Source: Tepidiphilus margaritifer DSM 15129 (GTDB lineage: Bacteria; Pseudomonadota; Gammaproteobacteria; Burkholderiales; Rhodocyclaceae). Taken from it: a stretch of DNA of 64,000 nucleotides. Every line of letters starts with the position of its first letter. Position 1 is the first letter of the stretch. The stretch covers positions 124,001 to 188,000 of the forward strand of contig NZ_AUDR01000013.1 in the NCBI RefSeq assembly GCF_000425565.1. Reading direction: 5' to 3'. Positions 58,485 to 64,000 of the stretch are shown in pieces. The translations under genes were made by a program, and so were the position numbers. Under the pieces are notes generated by a model. That model ran no database searches and was not told the origin of the DNA. It saw only the letters and a program-made list of their open reading frames with translations.

Positions 58485-59198
58485 ATGAGGCATGATGGCA
58501 GGCGCACCGACGAACTGCGTCCGGTGCGCATCGAACGGGGGTTTACGGAATACGCCGAAGGCTCGGTGCTGGTGTCGTTTGGGCGCACGCGGGTGCTGTG
58601 CACCGCGAGCGTGGAAGAATCCGTGCCGCCTTTTCTCAAAGGGACGGGGCAGGGCTGGGTGACGGCCGAATACGGAATGCTACCGCGGGCCACGCATACG
58701 CGCACGCCGCGCGAGGCGGCCAAAGGGAAACAAGGCGGGCGCACGCTGGAGATCCAGCGCCTGATCGGGCGTTCGCTGCGCGCGGTGGTGGATCTGGCGG
58801 CGCTCGGGGAGCGGCAGATCGTGCTCGATTGCGATGTGCTGCAGGCCGACGGCGGTACGCGCACGGCGGCGATCACGGGGGCCTGGGTGGCGCTTGCCGA
58901 TGCGTGCGATGCGCTGGTGGCGCGAGGGGTACTCTCAGCTTCCCCCGTGCGCGACCAGGTGGCAGCGGTGTCGGTGGGGCTCGTGGGAGGAGAGGTACTG
59001 CTCGACCTCGATTACGCCGAGGATTCCACCTGCGACACCGACATGAACGTGGTGATGACCGGCGCGGGCGGTTTCGTCGAATTGCAGGGCACGGCCGAGC
59101 ATGGGGCATTCGACCGGAGTGCGCTTGAGGCGATGCTTGCACTCGCCGAGAAAGGTATCGGCGAGTTGCTCGCCGTCCAGCGGGAGAGCCGGGCGTGA
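58485..59198 (+). CDS. rph: Ribonuclease PH
   Basis: A phosphorolytic 3'-exonuclease that trims tRNA 3' ends. The 237 residues start [20 protein letters not shown] and contain [56 protein letters not shown] and [17 protein letters not shown], all RNase PH signatures. Its stop overlaps the GTG start of rdgB (GTGA). Confidence 0.97.
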   Translation: MRHDGRRTDELRPVRIERGFTEYAEGSVLVSFGRTRVLCTASVEESVPPFLKGTGQGWVTAEYGMLPRATHTRTPREAAKGKQGGRTLEIQRLIGRSLRAVVDLAALGERQIVLDCDVLQADGGTRTAAITGAWVALADACDALVARGVLSASPVRDQVAAVSVGLVGGEVLLDLDYAEDSTCDTDMNVVMTGAGGFVELQGTAEHGAFDRSALEAMLALAEKGIGELLAVQRESRA

Positions 59199-59806
59199 GT
59201 TCGGGCAAGTGGCGGGTGGTGCTCGCGAGCAACAACGCGAAGAAGGCGGCCGAGCTCGAGGCGCTGCTCGCGCCGCTCGGTTGGGAGGTGCTGGCGCAAG
59301 GGGCGCTGGGTATTCCGGAGGCCGAGGAACCGTACCCCACTTTTTTGGAGAATGCGCTCGCCAAGGCGCGGCATGCGGCGGCCGCCTCCGGTCTGCCGGC
59401 GATCGCCGACGACTCGGGCCTGGCGGTGCCGGCGCTCGGCGGGGCGCCCGGGGTGCGCTCGGCGCGCTTCGCCGGTGAGCCCCGGTCGGATGCGCGCAAC
59501 AACGCGGCGCTGCTCGCGGCGATGCAGGACCTGGAAGGAGCGGCACGGCGGGCGTTTTTCTATAGCTGCGTGGTCTTTCTGCGCACGGCGGACGATCCTC
59601 TGCCGCTCGTGGCCGAGGGACGCTGGTGGGGAGAGATCCTCACGGCACCGCGCGGGGAGGGCGGCTTCGGCTACGATCCGCTCTTCTATCTGCCCGAATG
59701 GGGCAAGACCGCGGCCGAGCTCGCCCCCGAGGAGAAGAATCGCCTGAGCCACCGCGGCCGGGCTTTGCGCCGGCTGCGGGCGCGGCTCGCGCGGGAGGGC
59801 GCTTGA
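59195..59806 (+). CDS. rdgB: dITP/XTP pyrophosphatase (Ham1 family)
   Basis: Hydrolyses non-canonical purine triphosphates such as dITP and XTP to protect DNA. The 203 residues begin with [20 protein letters not shown], then [16 protein letters not shown] and [20 protein letters not shown], and [20 protein letters not shown]. The start is GTG 59195, overlapping the rph stop. Its own TGA overlaps the TTG start of hemW. Confidence 0.95.
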   Translation: MSSGKWRVVLASNNAKKAAELEALLAPLGWEVLAQGALGIPEAEEPYPTFLENALAKARHAAAASGLPAIADDSGLAVPALGGAPGVRSARFAGEPRSDARNNAALLAAMQDLEGAARRAFFYSCVVFLRTADDPLPLVAEGRWWGEILTAPRGEGGFGYDPLFYLPEWGKTAAELAPEEKNRLSHRGRALRRLRARLAREGA

Positions 59807-60948
59807 GCACGCTCGATCCGGCGCGAGTGCCGCTATCGCTTTACGTGCACGTGCCTTGGTGCGTGCGCAAGTGCCCTTACTGCGATTTCAATTCGCATCC
59901 GCTCGCGGGCGAGGTGCCGGAGGCGGAATTCCTCGCGGCGCTGGAGGCCGACCTCGAGGCCGAGGCCGGGCGGGCGGGCGGGCGGCCGATCGAGACGGTC
60001 TTCTTTGGCGGCGGCACACCGAGCCTGCTCTCGGCCGAGGCGCTCGCGCGCTTGCTCGAGGCGATCCGGCAGTGCTTGCCGCTCGCGCCAAACGCCGAGG
60101 TCACGCTGGAGGCCAATCCCGGCACCTTCGAAGCGGAGCGCTTCGCGGCTTATGCCGCCGCAGGGGTGAACCGGCTCTCGCTGGGGGTGCAGAGTTTCGA
60201 CGATGCCGCTTTGCGCCGGCTGGGACGCATCCACGACGGCGCCCAGGCGCACGCCGCGCTCGCGGCGGCGGTGCGCACATTCGCGCGCGTCAACGTCGAT
60301 CTGATGATCGGCCTGCCCGGCCAGAGCCCGGCGGCGGCGCTCGCGGACGTGGAAGCGGCGCTCGCCGGCGGGGCGACGCATCTTTCCTGCTATCAGCTCA
60401 CGATCGAGCCCAATACCCCTTTTGCCGCTGCGCCCCCGATCTTGCCCGCCGACGAGGAAATGATGGCGATCGAGGAGGCAGTGGAACATCGCCTTACGCG
60501 TGCAGGCTTCGTTCATTACGAGGTCTCGGCCTGGGCCCTGCCAGGCGAAGCCTGCCGGCACAACCTCAACTACTGGAGTTTCGGCGATTACTTGGGCGTG
60601 GGGCCGGGGGCGCACGGCAAGCTCAGCACGCCCGAGGGTATCGTGCGACGCATGAAGCACAAGCATCCGCGCCGCTATCTCTCCGCCCGCGCGCCCTTCG
60701 TACAGGAAGAGACGGCGGTGGCACCCGAGGCGCTGCCCTTCGAGTTCCTCATGAACGCGCTGCGGCTGCGCGCGGGGGTGCCGCGGGAGTGGTTCGCGGC
60801 GCGCACGGGTCTTCCCTTGGAGGCGCTCGCACCGCGCTGGGCGCGGCTCGAAGCGCAAGGTCTGGTCGAACCGCTCGCCTGGCGCATCGCCCCTACCGAA
60901 CGCGGCTGGCGTTTGCTCAACAGCCTGCTCGAGGAATTCTTGCCGTAG
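59803..60948 (+). CDS. hemW: Heme chaperone HemW (radical SAM)
   Basis: A coproporphyrinogen-oxidase-like radical SAM protein that handles heme for insertion into respiratory enzymes. The 381 residues contain the cluster motif PWCVRKCPYCDFNSH (C20, C24, C27), ETVFFGGGTPSLLS, VNRLSLGVQSFDDAALRRLG, VDLMIGLPGQSP and a C-terminal HemN-C domain. The start is TTG 59803 with GGAGGG 5 bases ahead, overlapping the rdgB TGA (TTGA). This is a HemW rather than HemN because the motif is CPYC-DF and the HemN N-terminal extension is absent. Confidence 0.93.
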   Translation: MSTLDPARVPLSLYVHVPWCVRKCPYCDFNSHPLAGEVPEAEFLAALEADLEAEAGRAGGRPIETVFFGGGTPSLLSAEALARLLEAIRQCLPLAPNAEVTLEANPGTFEAERFAAYAAAGVNRLSLGVQSFDDAALRRLGRIHDGAQAHAALAAAVRTFARVNVDLMIGLPGQSPAAALADVEAALAGGATHLSCYQLTIEPNTPFAAAPPILPADEEMMAIEEAVEHRLTRAGFVHYEVSAWALPGEACRHNLNYWSFGDYLGVGPGAHGKLSTPEGIVRRMKHKHPRRYLSARAPFVQEETAVAPEALPFEFLMNALRLRAGVPREWFAARTGLPLEALAPRWARLEAQGLVEPLAWRIAPTERGWRLLNSLLEEFLP

Positions 60949-60961
60949 AATACGAGGCTTT

Positions 60962-61017
60962 CCGAGGAGCGTTGCAGCGGCGTCGCGCCGCCAGGCTCGG
61001 AGAGAACAACGACGCTC
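60962..61017 (+). promoter_or_regulatory. S-adenosylhomocysteine (SAH) riboswitch
   Basis: Matches the SAH aptamer consensus: CCGAGGAGCGTTGCAGC near the start, GCCAGGCTCGG, and GACGCTC at the end. CCGAG (60962-60966) pairs with CTCGG (60996-61000), a GC hairpin lies between, and GAGCGT (60967-60972) forms the pseudoknot with ACGCTC (61012-61017). Between it and metH a CGTGAGGCC/GGCTTCACG hairpin (from 61018) and a TTTTT run may form the expression platform. SAH binding is expected to switch metH on. Confidence 0.93.
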
Positions 61018-61077
61018 GTGAGGCCCCGGCTGCCGCCAGGCTTCACGGGCGTCTTGCTTTTTGTGGAGGGAAGAGGC

Positions 61078-64000
<2,923 letters not shown>

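Overview
The window is about 64 kb of GC-rich (roughly 65 % by eye), gene-dense chromosome. The gene content points to a betaproteobacterium: HPr kinase beside ptsN/hpf/rpoN, a DUF3460 small protein, ybgC-tolQRAB-pal-cpoB followed by queE/queC, a DksA lacking most zinc cysteines, and an SAH riboswitch before metH. A thermophilic or heterotrophic Hydrogenophilales/Rhodocyclales-like lineage fits, but that is inference and I cannot name a species.

Region 1 (1-20.1 kb) is core metabolism and information processing, mostly on the minus strand in tightly coupled runs with many 4-base start/stop overlaps: cca, an NAD-dependent epimerase and a lytic transglycosylase; then, read right to left, cbiB-cobC-thiL-pgpA-pncC-recA-recX-lptB-rpoN-hpf-ptsN-hprK-ilvA. 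cobQ runs divergently from cbiB. Two lipoproteins (one FlgO-like) and an enoyl-CoA hydratase/GntR pair follow.

Region 2 (20.1-27.1 kb) is a plus-strand propionate/methylmalonyl-CoA operon: methylmalonyl-CoA mutase, its MeaB GTPase, and the beta and alpha subunits of propionyl/acyl-CoA carboxylase, closed by a strong terminator. A divergent GntR regulator with a perfect palindrome in the shared upstream region probably controls it. The mutase and metH (end of window) need cobalamin, which ties in with cbiB/cobC/cobQ.

Region 3 (27.1-35 kb) is accessory DNA. It holds three toxin-antitoxin modules in a row (YefM-YoeB, then two DUF1778/GNAT acetyltransferase pairs), a small-protein/DUF2283 cluster, a 3'-truncated glycosyltransferase, an AT-rich isoprenylcysteine-methyltransferase-like gene broken at a run of eight A, a large HELLH metalloprotease and scattered short repeats. 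It looks like a site of repeated insertion and decay.

Region 4 (34.9-45 kb) returns to core genes: a methylmalonyl-CoA-epimerase-like VOC protein, a hybrid histidine kinase with its response regulator, queC, queE and the Tol-Pal envelope system. Region 5 (45-60.9 kb) has STAS-hslV-hslU, an AEC transporter, an exonuclease/GIY-YIG protein, cysS, dksA, spoT, rpoZ, gmk, yicC, a Ser/Thr kinase and PP2C phosphatase pair, rph, rdgB and hemW. The window ends with an SAH riboswitch and the first 974 codons of metH. I saw no rRNA, tRNA, CRISPR array or intact insertion sequence.
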